This document shows, one piece after another, positions 23,600 through 37,167 of a DNA stretch of 64,000 nt. The stretch's first letter is position 1. Each line of letters starts with the position of its first letter. The stretch spans positions 916,799,509 to 916,863,508 of the forward strand of contig NC_081414.1 of NCBI RefSeq assembly GCF_030272615.1, written 5' to 3'. The translations under genes and the position numbers were made by a program. The stretch comes from Cryptomeria japonica. Its lineage: Eukaryota > Streptophyta > Pinopsida > Cupressales > Cupressaceae. The notes under the pieces were generated by a model. It saw only the letters and a program-made list of their open reading frames with translations. It did not search any database and was not told the DNA's origin.

Positions 23600-25300
23600 A
23601 ATTGAATTTTTTAAACGTGGATTCATTACAAGAGGCATTATCAATGATACAATCATGAGAGAGTTACAGTCCCCCCATGATGAGGCTAGGTATTTGGTCA
23701 TTAAAGGTGGATTGTATTTTTTAACTATTGTGGGCCTTTATGGTGTTAATCATTGACCTGAGACTCATGCACATTAGAAATTTATCAATGGGCTTTTATT
23801 TATCAACGCCTGATGGTTTCCATTAAATTTTTGGGATGCTTTGACTCAGGTTTCCCAAGGTTCAAAAGGGGTAAACAAAATTGTTGGCCCTAATTTTTCA
23901 TCTTGAGATGTGCCTTTTGCTTCCTCCTCACCTTTCTCGGGGACTCTTCTTAGCCCACCTCTCTCTATTCAACATAAAGCTTCAATACCTAAGGTATTTC
24001 TAGATAAATTTTCTCATGACAAAGAAGGACGTCTTCATGACCATGCCATTATCTGAACATTCATGAAGACCTAGGTAAAGCTTTGCAAACTTCATTCACA
24101 GATTAGCAAAAAGTACCCTTGTACAAAAAGCATCATTCTAGATTTTGAATCCTTGGATGCCAAGGAGTTGGTACTCAATATTGGTATGTGGTTCTTTTAA
24201 GGAGATTTCTTATGCATCAAGCCTTGGTTTCCTTCTTTTGACTTGCAAACAAAAACCTTTTCCTCCACATTTTTTTGGGTTCAACTTCATTATCTCCCAA
24301 TATAGTTTTGGGTAATTGGTTGTTTGAAAGCCATAGGTAATTACTTAGTCAATTATCACAATATTTCTAAGGAAAATATTAACTATGAGAATTCAACCTA
24401 TTCTCACATTTGTATTGAAATGAAAATATCGAATGGACTCTTGGTAGAGATTTTATTAAAGGTTAGAGATAGGTGTTGTCACTAGCCAATTAATTATGAA
24501 AGGATTTATTTTAGATGTAGAAAGTGCTTTTCTACTGACCATGCTACCTCTTAGTGTGGTAGGATTTTTATTGTAGAGAGGCCCAATGCTACTTCCAACC
24601 ACTAGACCATGTGGTGGAATGGGGTGGGATCCCATCATATTATCATCTCCCTGATAGAGAAAGATGCCTTTTGCAACCTCTTCCTCACTTTAGGAGAACC
24701 AAGATACTCCATGCCCCCCTCATCCCCTCCTACGGTTGAGAATCCACATTCTCATGAGTTTGGGGTGAATAAAATATAAAATGATAGTTGTAAGGATGCT
24801 TTTCCCAGGGAAGTTGTACCCATCATCAGTTACAAATGTTTCTTAAATTCTTGTACTAGGTGAGAGTTCTGGATCAACAATAACTTGGAGAATTCAGATT
24901 TACATTCACCAAGGGAATCAATGACTCCAACTAGTGATTCCCTTGGAGGTTGCTCTAAGAAGGAAAGAAGAAATGAACATATTATTTCTCTCAAGACATA
25001 TCAGGAATGGATGAAGGTAAAAAAAAGAAATCAACTCCTTCTATGCTCAAATACCCAATGGCATTGAGATCAACAAAGTATGGGTGGTAGTTATGGTATT
25101 TCTATTTTGATAACCTATTTTTAGGTTCTAGTTGGTTTAGTTGTAACGTAATGATTTATTTTCATGTTCGTTGAATAGGTTTGGACAACACAACTTTGTG
25201 TTGCTTTTGTGTTGCACCCTTGGTGGCATCAACTTACATTTTTATTTTAGGAATCTTATATTATGGGAGTTACCCCTTGGCAATGCTTACCTTAAAAAAA
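23600..25300 (+). pseudogene. LINE-type ORF1 remnant 1 (DUF4283 plus zinc knuckle)
   Basis: LINE ORF1 proteins bind element RNA. One frame, broken by several stops, runs from about 23635 to 25070. It shows the DUF4283 pattern (SIILDFESLDAKELVLNIG near 24145, then FFWVQLHYLPI near 24280, then LKAIGNYL near 24330). A CX2CX4HX4C knuckle lies at about 24514-24556 (CRKCFSTDHATS, a stop, then C). The following WWNG phrase and acidic tail are typical of this family. The 3' part to about 25300 is non-coding and ends near an A-run (25292). No endonuclease or RT follows. Confidence 0.75.
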
Positions 25301-25380
25301 CAATACATAAATTTCATTTAAACTAATACCTAAACTCCATTTCCCCTTTAATCCTTCTTATATTTATTTTTTATATACAC

Positions 25381-26475
<1,095 letters not shown>

Positions 26476-28045
26476 GTTTTTGATTAAGAAAGCAACAAAA
26501 CAAGGGTGCTAACCCTTAATACAACAACCCATAGGCAGTTAAGGGAGATTACAAACCAGTGGTGAGAACCCTGAATGAACCAAGGTTAGATAGGCTAAAC
26601 AAAAAACCTATCCAATCTACAACAACCCAAAACCCATCTCAAGGATGTAGAGAAGCACCCAAGCCTTTACAAAGAGGGATTTGGGGGAGGGGAGAAGACT
26701 TCCCCTTTCATTTGTGACAAACCATGATCCAGACAATACTATCATTAGGTCAATCAAAGGAAGGATCGAGCAAGGAGGACCCCACAATGTTTCTGTCAAC
26801 AACAATAGTAGGCTGCTGTAATGAAACAACATTAGGAGCATATTCAACAGGAGTAGATTGGAGCTACTGAACATGAGCAGCAGGGGTGGGAGCCTTAGGA
26901 ATAGAGGATTCCACAATAGTAGAAACGAGAGGGTCTATAGAAGCTTCAACAGTAGTGAGAGGCACAACTTCATCTTGGGAGGAGACATAATCCTCCTGAG
27001 AGGAGGCATTGACAATCAATTATCTATAGTAGCATCCTTCCACCAAGTAGCATCACCTTTGTGATGTGGAAGAGAACAATTCGAAGCTAGACCGTTGAGA
27101 AGCATTTCCAATAGTGAAAGGGGAGGCCCTCATAATCCAACAATTGAGTCCATGGGCTATCCCCAACCATAAGAACCACATCCTTAGGGAGAGGCCCAAA
27201 GAAATGTCAATATTGATTAAAATGTGGGCAAAAGTAGAGTGCCCCATAGAAGACATGACATCATCAACCTTCAAGAACCAACCAATGGGGTTACTGATGG
27301 CCTCATAAAAAGAATGCTCCCAGAAATGGAGGGGAAGAATAGGAAGGCAAACCCATATTGGATGCATATTAAGTGGTTTAGTAAGGGGATTAAATGAAGT
27401 TGTCCAAGGCTTAATAGAGAGAGAGAGTGATCTCCCCAGGCCCACAACTTGCCCAATACCAAGTCTTTATCCAAGGAAGAAGCAAATGAAGCAATAAAAA
27501 AGCTTTTAGTACAAGGAAAAAGTTCAATACTATGAGCAACCAAAGGCTTCCAGGAGTCATTCACCCAACGATGGAGGTCTGATAGAGAAGGCCAAAAGCC
27601 AACAAATTTGCACACCAATGCACAACATTGGTAGAAACCAATATTATCCATAACATCCTATCCACAAACCACCACATGGGAGGAATTGGCATGGGGAATA
27701 AGATGAATCCTTTTAGGAGGATGAGCAACAGATTTGGCCACGTGAGCAAAACTTCACCCACCAGCAAAAGGAGGAGGTCTGGGAGGGACCCTAGCACCAA
27801 CAACACCAGAAGCATCCACACCCCCAACATCAACACCAACAATAGCAGAGTGACCACCTGAACCAACATCGATGGTGGCCCCAACACCCATGGGAGGGGA
27901 GGGGGTGGGTGAACCATCCTCTGTAGAAGCCAACAAGGCAGAACAAGCAGTGGACACAATTTTGTTAGAAGCAACAACAACAATAGATGCTTTCAAAATT
28001 TCTTGGGCGAGAGAGCCATTAAGGGTAGAGCGAGCCATTGCATGT
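26476..28045 (-). pseudogene. LINE-type ORF1 remnant 2 (DUF4283)
   Basis: Read on the minus strand, the likely start is ATG at 28038 (MARSTLNGSLAQEIL), followed by a Pro/Gly-rich N-terminus. The DUF4283 part comes next (FWPSLSDLHRWVNDSW near 27590, KSFFIASFAS near 27500, IWVCLPILPLHFWEHSF near 27330, ISNPIGWFLKVDD near 27270). The zinc knuckle near 27100 is frameshifted and degraded. The copy ends on the minus strand with TTCTTAATCAAAAACA at 26475-26490. The same kind of end is seen in remnant 3. No ORF2 is present between ORF1 and this end. Confidence 0.75.
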
Positions 28046-29895
28046 TATTCATTGTCTTATAATATAATTAAAAATATAATTTTAAGATTTTTCCTCTATA
28101 TGTGTATGATTTAAAAGGTGATTAGTGTTTTATAATTTCTTTCATATTTTATATCTCAATACAAATTTGCAATCATAAAGAGAATCAAGAACGTTGTTGT
28201 TGAACTATATCTTCTAAGTAATATTATTATTTATTTTTTTATCCATAAAATTAAACTACAACAATTGTACATACAATCTTGTGTGATTCCACAAATGTAT
28301 GATTTCAAAATCCTATGTTAAATGCTTGCATGACCCTCAAATTCCACTCTTGCTTGCATGGTTCAATAAATTGTGAGATGCATTTATCAAAAATGTAACA
28401 ACAATAGAAAGAAAAGATAATGATCAATGGAATCATCATAAATTAGTCTTTAATAATAACATCTAAAAATGATTTAAAAATCTTATAGTAAGTACCACTG
28501 TGACCCTCAAATTCCAACCCTACTTACATAATTCAATAAATCGTGACATGTATCTATCAAACACGTAACAATACCGAAAACAAAAAGATAATATCAATCA
28601 AATCATTGTAAATTATTTTTTAATAATAACATCTAATTATAAACCATCATAATATAAATGATACAATATTTAACCATTTATTAAATAATATAAGACAAGA
28701 CAAAAATTAACACAAATAAACATTCCAATAACTATACTTTTTCTCTTATATTCAATGATCTAAGCTACTCTACTTTAAGAAATACATCAAATTTAATCTT
28801 TAAATCAATTTATACACAACTGTCTTTATTTACTAATTAACCTAAGATTCAGCTATATATTAATCAAAAGCATATTTTATCTTAAAATAAAAACAAATAT
28901 CTTTTCATGTTTTTTCTTGATATTCTTTATAATCAATATGAATGTCAAAAACTTATTTTAAAAAACTATGGATAATATGGTTTTATTTGTAATTTCCTTC
29001 ACATGGCTTTCTTTTCAGACACACAATCAGTTATGGAAGATGTTTGATATCCCTCGCTTTCTTGAGTTGGAAGATTCTGTGACAAACTCACGGGCAGAGA
29101 AGACGACCTTCATAGTTCATACCAAGTGCTCTGTGACAAACGTATGACTCCATGATTACAATCATCCAATTTTGTGACACACACAATATTTGTCATATAA
29201 GAACATTGGACAAATGTAACATGTCATATTGTTTTACAAGTATGTGATATCCAGTCCAAAATGTAATCATAATGGAAAGGTTATGATGGTCTCTATGAAT
29301 ATTCTAGAATACATATGGTAGTCTTATGGCTAGTAAATAAACAAGAATTCTTTATCCCTGTTGGTTGAGTCCACCTTGATAGAACAAGCAAGTCCACCAT
29401 TAATAAACTGCACTACTTGACAGGCTCTAAATAGAATGGCTCAATTGATACAACCATTAATCATTTTAAAAGCTCAGTGGGGTGTTGGTAGAGGGAGTTG
29501 ATGTATTTCGCTCTTAGTTTTCTAGTGTTAATATGTCATGTTTCTTTTATAAAGTTCATATTCTTACACTACTAATAATATGTTCTTTGTAGTCATAAAA
29601 TAGTTATAGTATTAGATTATTTTTATTTCGTCAATCAAACTTTTTTAATATCAAGATGAAAAGTTTGTTTTGTATAGATGTCTTTATTATATAATTATTC
29701 TCTAAGTATATGATTTAGTTTGGTTTGGTTTGATTTAATAATGAAATCATATTTTATTTATTATTTTACTTTTGTTAATATCAATCTTAGATTAGTGTTT
29801 GTTTTTTCCAATTCATTGCTACTATCATGACTATAGTGTAGTCAATTACAAATTCGATTTTATTGAGTTCTAGCGTGACTCAATTCAATGTTAAT
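28046..29895. other. Anonymous AT-rich DNA with a 170-bp duplication
   Basis: No coding content recognised. An imperfect tandem pair occupies 28301-28470 and 28471-28636, both containing GACCCTCAAATTCCA and ending TAATAATAACATCTAA. A GC-richer patch at about 29000-29150 matches nothing I know. Confidence 0.5.
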
Positions 29896-30427
29896 GTTTT
29901 TGATTAAGGCAAAAAAAGGTTTTGAAGGGACCCAAAACCCTTTACAATCTGATTTTGAATGGATCTGGAAACCTCAATCGAAAAGTTGTTCTAACATAAG
30001 GAACACATGACAACACAGACAACCATGGGTAAAAAAGGCACCTAAAGCCAAAAACACATGGTTTTTTTAAAAATAGGCTCCCACAACCTAAAACAAAGTT
30101 GCTAAAAGAACATCCTACAACCAGCCTAAAACCTACTCCCAACCAAGAACCATCAAGATTCTCATTTAGAGTTACTCTTGTGGGAGCGGAGAGTCATGTC
30201 AAAATAAGGCTTAGAGAACTTAGCTTTCTTTCCCTTAACAGAAATCCTGCCCTCTTCCGCTTGCGCTGCCTTATCATGTCAAGCCAGTGCACCATTATCT
30301 TGAGAATGAGTGCCTGCAACCATTGTCTCAGAGATTTCATTAGTATTCCTCCCTGTCAGCTTAACCTTATCAGAAAAGCCACTAGATTTGATAGCCGAAA
30401 TGCTATCACCAGAAATTACAGCTTGAT

Positions 30428-30508
<81 letters not shown>

Positions 30509-30930
30509 ATGGGTTTCAACATGATAATCTTGCACAACTTTAGCAACCCCACCATTTATGATATTCAGAGGGGATGCCCCTAGACCCTATTCAATTCCAT
30601 TGCAACCACCTCAAAAAAACTCCTTTGTTGCTCAGATTTCTTCTCAACCATATAATGCTATTGAGAAGCACCTTTCCACCATGTAGCCATCATTGCCTTT
30701 TTCTCAAATCCACATTGTGCAGCTACATGACCTATTTTAAAACATCTTCTACATCAGAAGGGAATCCCTTCATAGTCCAAAGATTGAACACAAGAACCCT
30801 TAGAAGATTTTAGTAAAATCTCAGTAGGAAGCCCTTTTGAAACATCCATTTCAACCAATATGTAGGCAAAGATGGAGTGAAAAATATCAAAGGATTCATC
30901 ATCCACCATAAACGTTAATGTTAACATTTA
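29896..30930 (-). pseudogene. LINE-type ORF1 remnant 3 (C-terminal part)
   Basis: On the minus strand the frame enters at about 30930 (VDDESFDIFHSIFAYILVE, the DUF4283 end), then SLDYEGIPF, a stop, and an intact CRRCFKIGHVAAQC zinc knuckle (30713-30756). A WWKGA phrase and a hydrophilic tail follow. The tail is interrupted by a long GA tract (30429-30506 on the plus strand), and the copy ends near 29900 with GCCTTAATCAAAAACA. The N-terminal half is missing; it abuts Gypsy-O sequence. Confidence 0.75.
30429..30506. repeat. (CT)39 microsatellite
   Basis: About 78 bp of pure CT, inside the C-terminal tail of LINE remnant 3. The plus-strand frame across it is a shadow. Confidence 0.97.
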
Positions 30931-31059
30931 GCATGCATACCAAAATATTAAAATTGTGTGTAAAGACTTGTTGAAAATGACATTACCTATAAGTCACCAT
31001 CAATCACAATCATTCATCTAAAAATATGATTGAACTAAATTGGTATTGACCATGATGAC

Positions 31060-32050
31060 ATTTTCACCTTTAGATCTTGGGAAGCCTGTAATGGAATCCA
31101 TGGAGACCTTTTCTCAATGTTGGCTAGGAATAACTAAGGGATGCAAGAGACCCAATGTCTTAACTGTCTCCCCTTTATTTCTTTGGCAAACCAAACATTT
31201 TGCCACAAATTTTTGAACATCCCTTTTTAGTCCTTCCCAAAAGAAGTCTTGCTTGACTTGATGATATATCTTCAAAAATCCCAAATGACCACCTATTGGA
31301 GACTCATGAAGTTATGTAAGAATATTTTGTTTAATATTGGAATTATTGCATAGGTACAATCTCTCTTTATACCACAAAGCATCTCCCTTCTAACAAAACT
31401 TATATGAACTACTTGGATCATTTTTTAGCTTTTGAATGAGATTATGTGTAGAAAAATCATTTTTCCACTCTCCTTTAGCTTCTACTACCCAATTTTATTG
31501 TAACATTGAAATGACACACAAGAGAGCTTTGTCCTTTTCATCCTTCCTAGATAATGCATCCACCACAATATTTCCCTTCTCTTTCTTGTATATGATTTCA
31601 AAATCATGCCCCAACATCTTAGTGACCCATTTTTGTTTCTCTTCAAAAGATAATCATTGTGCCAAAATATATTTCAGGGTATCATGATCTATCTTAACTT
31701 TGAAGTGTCTTCCCATTAAATATGTCTTCCATTGTTTGAATGCATGAAGAATAGCTAACATCTCCTTCTCATAAATAGGATTGAGTTTATTATTGCCCAA
31801 GTTTAATTTTTGGCTCTCAAAATCAATGAGCCAACCCTCCTACATGAGAAATACTCCAATACTGTAACTTGAAGTGTCACATTTAACAATAAAATCCTTA
31901 GTAAACTCAAGAGTACAAAGAACTAGAGTAGTGCATATAGCCTCCTTGAATCCCTAAAATGTTGTATTATCTAACTCATTCCATTAAAAATTATCTTTCT
32001 TCAATAAATTTTTGAGTGGTGTTGCTATGCGACTATAGTTCTTCACAAAT
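31060..32050 (-). pseudogene. Gypsy-O: RNase H and integrase N-terminal part of an old Ty3/gypsy pol
   Basis: The minus-strand frame enters at 32050 with FVKNYSRIATPLKNLL (RT end), then VKCDTSSYSIGVFL and YEKEMLAILHAFKQWKTYL (RNase H, about 31900-31700), DALSRK, the integrase zinc region with HLGF...CLVCQRNKG (31310-31185), and the start of the core (SMDSITGFPRSKG, about 31110-31070). It then breaks off near 31060. Several stops are present. It continues from 63287-64000 on the far side of Gypsy-C: the frame resumes at the CAAAT duplication. Confidence 0.85.
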
Positions 32051-34103
32051 TGGTGCAGGAGCACCTAGTTGAGTAAAAACTCCCATTTTTGTGTATTCAA
32101 TGCTTTTATGTTTGTAAAGTCTTTTGTTAGGTTTATTATGTTGTTTTAGGTTGTTTTGAGTCATGTGTAGTGGTTTTGATCTCATTTTGGGCTTAAGAGA
32201 TCAAATCTTGCACTTCGGGCTTTAAGTTGACAATTTTTGGCAAAAATGTGTGAAATTGCCAAAAAGGACTTCTAATGCCTTCAAAAGAATTGAAACATGT
32301 TTTTAAAGTGTTTTTAGGCATGTCTAAGTTGTTTAGACAATTTAATTAGGTTAGATTATAAAAAATGCCTCTTTGACCAAGAAAAGTTGTCATTTTGATT
32401 TGAAAGGTTGTCAAAATTGTCATATTCTTGAAAAATGAAGTTATGGAAACCCCATGTCCGTACTAGGGCTTGAAAAAAAACTGGAGAAACTATACAAGGC
32501 GTCCATTTGCCTAGAAAAGGGTTAGAAAGTGTATAAGCAAGAGCTTTTGAATAAAAACATGAAATTTTGGCTTTATTGACTGGTTTTTCCCTTCCTTTGC
32601 AAAACATTTCGTACTGTAGCTGTACAATCTATACTGTACCTTCTTGAAAATAGAAATGATGTTATTCTAAAGTTTCCCATGTAATTGTTTCACTAGTTTT
32701 TCATTTGCAAGGTGCTTGTGTAAAATAGTTTCCTCTCTGTGTAGTTGTTGTCCTGGCAAGGATTTTGGGGTTCTAAAAATGCATTAACTTGGTTGATCCA
32801 GGTTTGGGATCCCTCCAATGGATTTTTTCAAGTTTATTTGTTTGTCTATAGTGTACTATTATTTCATTTTGTGCCAGAGAAGTGTTTTGAAGATGCATTT
32901 GAGTGAGAACTAGGCAAGTTGGAGTAACTCGGCTAGTTCATGGTTGAAACTCAAAACTTGCACCCAAAAACAACGAGAATGAGCAAAAGAGTGAGGAAAA
33001 GGTTTGGAAATGTGACCAAGGAGTCTTAATACCATCTTGGTGTGTTAGAATAAACTTTTTTCATCTAATCATTCTTTTTTGGAAGCAAAACAGTGAGTTC
33101 ACTATTTTTTTTTGGAAATTGTGTTTGTAAAAGTGTTCAAGGAATGCTCCAAACATAATCCAAGCCTTAAACCATGAAGGCTATGTAATAGGGAACTTTT
33201 ATAACATCTTTCAAACCTCTTTGAGGTATATTTCCCCTTCTCACTTATCATTGTGCAGGTCCAAAGGTGTAATCACTAATGACTGGTAAAAGAGCAGCCT
33301 TTTGACTGTCACGATGGCATTTTTCTGATTTTCCACTTGTTTGCCAAGTGTTTGGAAATATAATTGTGAGGAAAAGGTAGGGGAAACATGTTGAAGACAT
33401 CTCAGAGGAATAATCAAGATCTGGCCTCTTGAAGAGGTGCTCAAGTATGCAAACCCAGTGTTTACACCTCAAAACCCTCCAAAACCCTACTTTTAGGCCT
33501 AAAATGGTGGACAATCCTAATATCGCAATGAAAAAGGCCTAAACCAGGAAATTGTATTAGTAAATACCTTAAAACCATCATCCAAGTCAAGGTTGTGGAA
33601 GGGTTTTACCATCATTGAGCATAATAAGCAAAATAGTGCCAATTAGGCCTCCTTGGCTAGTAGCCTTTTTGGTTGCATAACACACAAAATGAATGTTTTT
33701 GTCAAAATGCAAGAACCCGATGGCAAGGAGAAGTTTGGGACTTATGAAACTTTGTGAGAACATTATCAAACAATCAAACAAGTGCTATTTGGAACCTTGG
33801 ACAGTGTGTAGCCTCATTTGGGGGTTTTGACTTTAGTTGGCAAATTTGAGTAAGCTAATGGCTGTGAATGATAAACTAAGTTTGATTGCCAAAACCTTGA
33901 ACAAAACTTTGCTGCCCCCACATGTCCATGTTGGAGTCTCCTAGATGCACTCTGAAATAGAGGGTTGAATGCCAAAGAGCAGAGTTTGAGGGTGAGTAGA
34001 AGGGTGGAGTGAGTAATTTGAGTAGATTTGAGCATGGGTATGAGCCAACACCTTAAGGGGGGTTTGTTAGGAAGGTGATACTGGAAGTGTTTGACACTAT
34101 AAC
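32051..34103 (+). repeat. 5' LTR of Gypsy-C, first piece
   Basis: Begins TGGTGCAGGAGCACC and is collinear with 61120-63168. It is cut at the ATAAC target site (34099-34103) of Gypsy-T. No coding meaning for the ORFs inside it. Confidence 0.95.
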
Positions 34104-34883
34104 TGTAGACACCTAAAATTGTCATGTCTAATTAAATAAATATTTTATTTATTTAATTACTAAGCCTAATTCTTCTATTAATTAAATAAATCTTTATTTA
34201 TTTAATTAATTCATTTATCCTCTTCTAGCCTTATTTCTCATTTAAATAAATACTTTTATTTATTTAAATTATCCCTTTCCCTAAATTAAATAAATATTTT
34301 ATTTATTTAATTGATCCCACTTCTACTATTAATTGAATAAATCTTTTTTATTTAATTAATTCATTAACCTTTTCTATCTATGACACATGTCATTCATCTC
34401 TTAGTTCATACACTACCTACCCTCTTATTATTTTCTTATTTCCTCTACCTACCCTCTAATCATAGCTGACCTCTTTTACACCTCTCAATCTTATCCCTCC
34501 ATTTTCATATAGTGTCTTCTATATAAGGAGATGCTTCCTTCATTATCAAACCCTCACTATGCATTTAGCCCCGACTACACTTTCAAACTTGCATATGCAA
34601 TCAAGCCCACTTGCAACCACATTTCCGTTCTTTGTTGAGCTCTTGTGCACATATAAAAGCTGAGAGCAAATATATCAAGCAAGATCAATGGAGATAGGAA
34701 GAATGGAGATCCAAACCCTATTGGACATGTAATGGTATAATCTTTGTGATTTCGTTTGATTTACATTGTCTTAGGTAATCTTCATATGTTATGGTGGATC
34801 TTTGTTGTTATTAGGCTAGGGTTTTGTGGTTGAATCTATTTAGTCTTTCAATATTATTGATGTATCCATTTTCACTGAATACA
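34104..34883 (+). repeat. 5' LTR of Gypsy-T (780 bp)
   Basis: Begins TGTAGACACC, ends CTGAATACA. The first third is rich in TTAATTAAATAAAT-like repeats. A TATA box, TATATAAGG, is at 34520-34528. The last 350 bp (34534-34883) match 55984-56333 at equal length. Confidence 0.92.
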
Positions 34884-34886
34884 TTT

Positions 34887-34904
34887 TGGCACGCCCAGTG
34901 GGAC
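34887..34904 (+). other. Primer binding site of Gypsy-T
   Basis: TGGCACGCCCAGTGGGAC starts three bases after the LTR end. This GC-rich form is typical of Tat-like plant gypsy elements and unlike the iMet PBS of Gypsy-C. Confidence 0.8.
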
Positions 34905-35034
34905 TCTTGCCCCTTTTGCATTTAATAACTTTTGTTGCAGATTTTGTGTTTTGAAGTTGCAGATCTAACATTTCTAACAATATTTTGATATTTTCGCATC
35001 TGCATAATTTCTGATCGCTTTTTTTATTTTCTAC

Positions 35035-35290
35035 CATGTCTGCATCCTTGACAGTATTTTATTTTTCTACAGATTTTGAAATTGCGTTTGTGTTCCCTAG
35101 TCACGTCTGTGGAGTTCTCAGGCGCGTTTGCATGCAGAAGCCGCATCTTTGTTCTAAAACCGTGTCTATGTCGGCTTTAGGCGCATCTGTGTGCAGAAGC
35201 CGCATCTATGTTCTGAAACCACATCTGTGTCGACTTTAGGCACGTCTGCAAAATTTTATATCATTTGTATTTTTGATAATCGCGTCTGTG
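35035..35290 (+). repeat. Phased CACGTCTGTG word array 1 (~20-bp period)
   Basis: Word starts at 35035, 35084, 35102, 35122, 35141, 35161, 35181, 35201, 35220, 35241, 35261 (degenerate) and 35281. From 35084 on, the spacing is 18-21 bp. Within it, 35119-35177 and 35178-35236 form a 59-bp duplication, that is three word units. Confidence 0.85.
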
Positions 35291-36497
35291 TGAATTCGTT
35301 ACATTTTGAGTATTTCTCTGATTTGGTTTTGCGTCATTCAGGTTTATGATTTGGTTATATTGAGCTAACATCTTCATATCTAGCTAATGAAATTGGTGCA
35401 GCTTGTCTTGAAAGCAAAATCATTTTGTCGAGGGCCCCTATTTCACAAAGTCTTTTGGATCTAAAATTTACCTAACTTGTGTGCTTGCAGGAAGGGGTGA
35501 TTATTTGAAACAATCCAAACTACTAATAGATCTTTGTTGCAGGACCTTGGCAAGGGTTTTTGATCTTTATTGTGTGCCTTGTTTTCATAGATTAGCAAAC
35601 ACTTCAATTGGTGCACTAAAATTGAACCATTGTCTTTTGTGTCTTGAGCAATAGGCTCTTTTTGTTTAATCTTTAGAGGGCCTGTCTCCCCATGTGGTCA
35701 TTAGGACTACTAGTGAGGAGAGAACGACCCAAGTGGTAGCAAAAGAAAAGCCTTCTTCCAAACCACTATAAATAACTATATTCATGGTGAAAACTATGGA
35801 TAACGTGTGCTGATTAGTTCATACTGACACTATGTCGCCCCATAAACCCGTTTGATCAAATTTATTTGATCAATTGTAGGGCGTAACCCCTACCAACTGG
35901 GAGCCTTTTGTATTTACAGAGCTAAAAGTGCCACATGTATGGCCACACGAGTGGATGCCCTTACTAGCATCTTTTGTTTTAGAAACCAAAATCCTTCTAG
36001 TTGTTGGAGCAGGAGGTTGGACCTCTGGTAGCGGCCCACACACATACAGTTCTTAGTACAGATACAAAGTTCACCACGAGGAGTTTTTGTGGGGGCTGAT
36101 ACTTGGCTGCCCCAAGAAGTGAGTGCCGAGGGTGGAGCCAGTGGGGTCAAGCATCTAAGTATCCGCTCTGAATAGCGTAGCCTCAGAGGAAACTCCATGT
36201 GGGATCAACAACTATTGTCTTGGCCAGCCATAAGAATTGTGCTTGACTTATTTTGAACAATCAAATATTCAAGACCAAACATTAAAACATTGTGTCTTTT
36301 GTGTCTTCAAGTGTATGCAAAACATTTTTACATCAAACAACACACTTTTCTTTGAGTCATTTTGAGTCTAAACACTTGAAAACATTGAGTCTTCATCAAC
36401 ATTGTGTCCTCTTGTCATGAAAAACAAGTCAAACAGTCGGATTTGGTCATAAAAAGAAACTTCACAGATTGGAAAAATTACACAAAATTTGCAGAAA

Positions 36498-36676
36498 CGT
36501 GTCTATGTCTGACAGAATAGTGTCTGTGTTGTCTAACCACGTCTATGAAGGGCAGAAACACGTCTATGTCTTTTGAGAAACTTTGCATTTCCAACATCTC
36601 AAAAATGTGTCTGTGTCTGACAAAATAGCGTTTGTGTCATTTAAGCGCGTCTGTGAAGTATACAGGCACATCTGTG
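36498..36676 (+). repeat. Phased CACGTCTGTG word array 2
   Basis: Word starts at 36498, 36519, 36538, 36559 and again at 36606, 36627, 36646, 36667. Spacings are 21-19-21 in each group, the second group being a 108-bp displaced copy of the first. It lies about 490 bp ahead of the gag ATG. Confidence 0.85.
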
Positions 36677-37167
36677 TTCAGGATTGAAAACTTTCATAAT
36701 TCAGCAAACAAGAATAGTCATTTCAGACTTATTGAGCTTCCTAGGTTATCTCTCTGGGTTTTTCATCTAGCATTCAACCTATCTTTGGGTCTCACAAAGT
36801 CCATCATTTCTTTATACCTTACATTACATTCACATTTGTCTAAAGTTGAGTCAAAAGGTCACTTGCTTGTCCTAATCATATTTTGTCAACACACAACATA
36901 CAACAACATTTTGCTAAGTGGTCCCTCATCATGGTCTATCACCTTTGGGTCTCATTTGGTCTTACTTAGAGTCAAGGTCAACTTACCTCATCAAGAGAAA
37001 CTATCATCACTTTGGAAGCCACACCTACTCTACTACATACATACTTGGTCTTACACTTTGGACATTGCAAGTACACTTCAGATTCATTTACATTCCATTC
37101 AACTCTTAGTCTTCCATACTCTTTCCATTTTCATCTAGTCTCTCACATCTTGGTCAATACCTAGTTC

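Larger units (their letters stand above)
34905..37167 (+). other. Leader of Gypsy-T
   Basis: No coding domain recognised between PBS and the gag start. It holds two phased arrays of a CACGTCTGTG-like word (35035-35290 and 36498-36676). Frames such as 36632-37138 have no known content. Confidence 0.65.

Noticed and set aside
28974-29150. Possible exon-like patch in the anonymous region
   Set aside because: Slightly higher GC and a GT/AG-like context, but no open frame or known protein phrase.
30099-30524. Plus-strand ORF of 141 codons ending in Ser-Leu repeats
   Set aside because: It is antisense to LINE ORF1 remnant 3, which shows a real zinc knuckle on the other strand, and ends in the CT microsatellite.
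32356-34125. Minus-strand ORFs within 32.3-34.1 kb and their copies at 61.6-63.1 kb
   Set aside because: They lie in the Gypsy-C LTRs, have no recognisable domains, and their frames are not conserved between the two LTR copies.
35035-35290. Possible CRISPR-like array
   Set aside because: Regular spacing but the repeat is only about 10 bp, spacers are 10 bp, the host is a plant and no cas genes exist here.
36632-37138. ORF of 168 codons just upstream of Gypsy-T gag
   Set aside because: No domain recognised and a composition like untranslated leader; it overlaps the phased word array, so treated as a chance frame.
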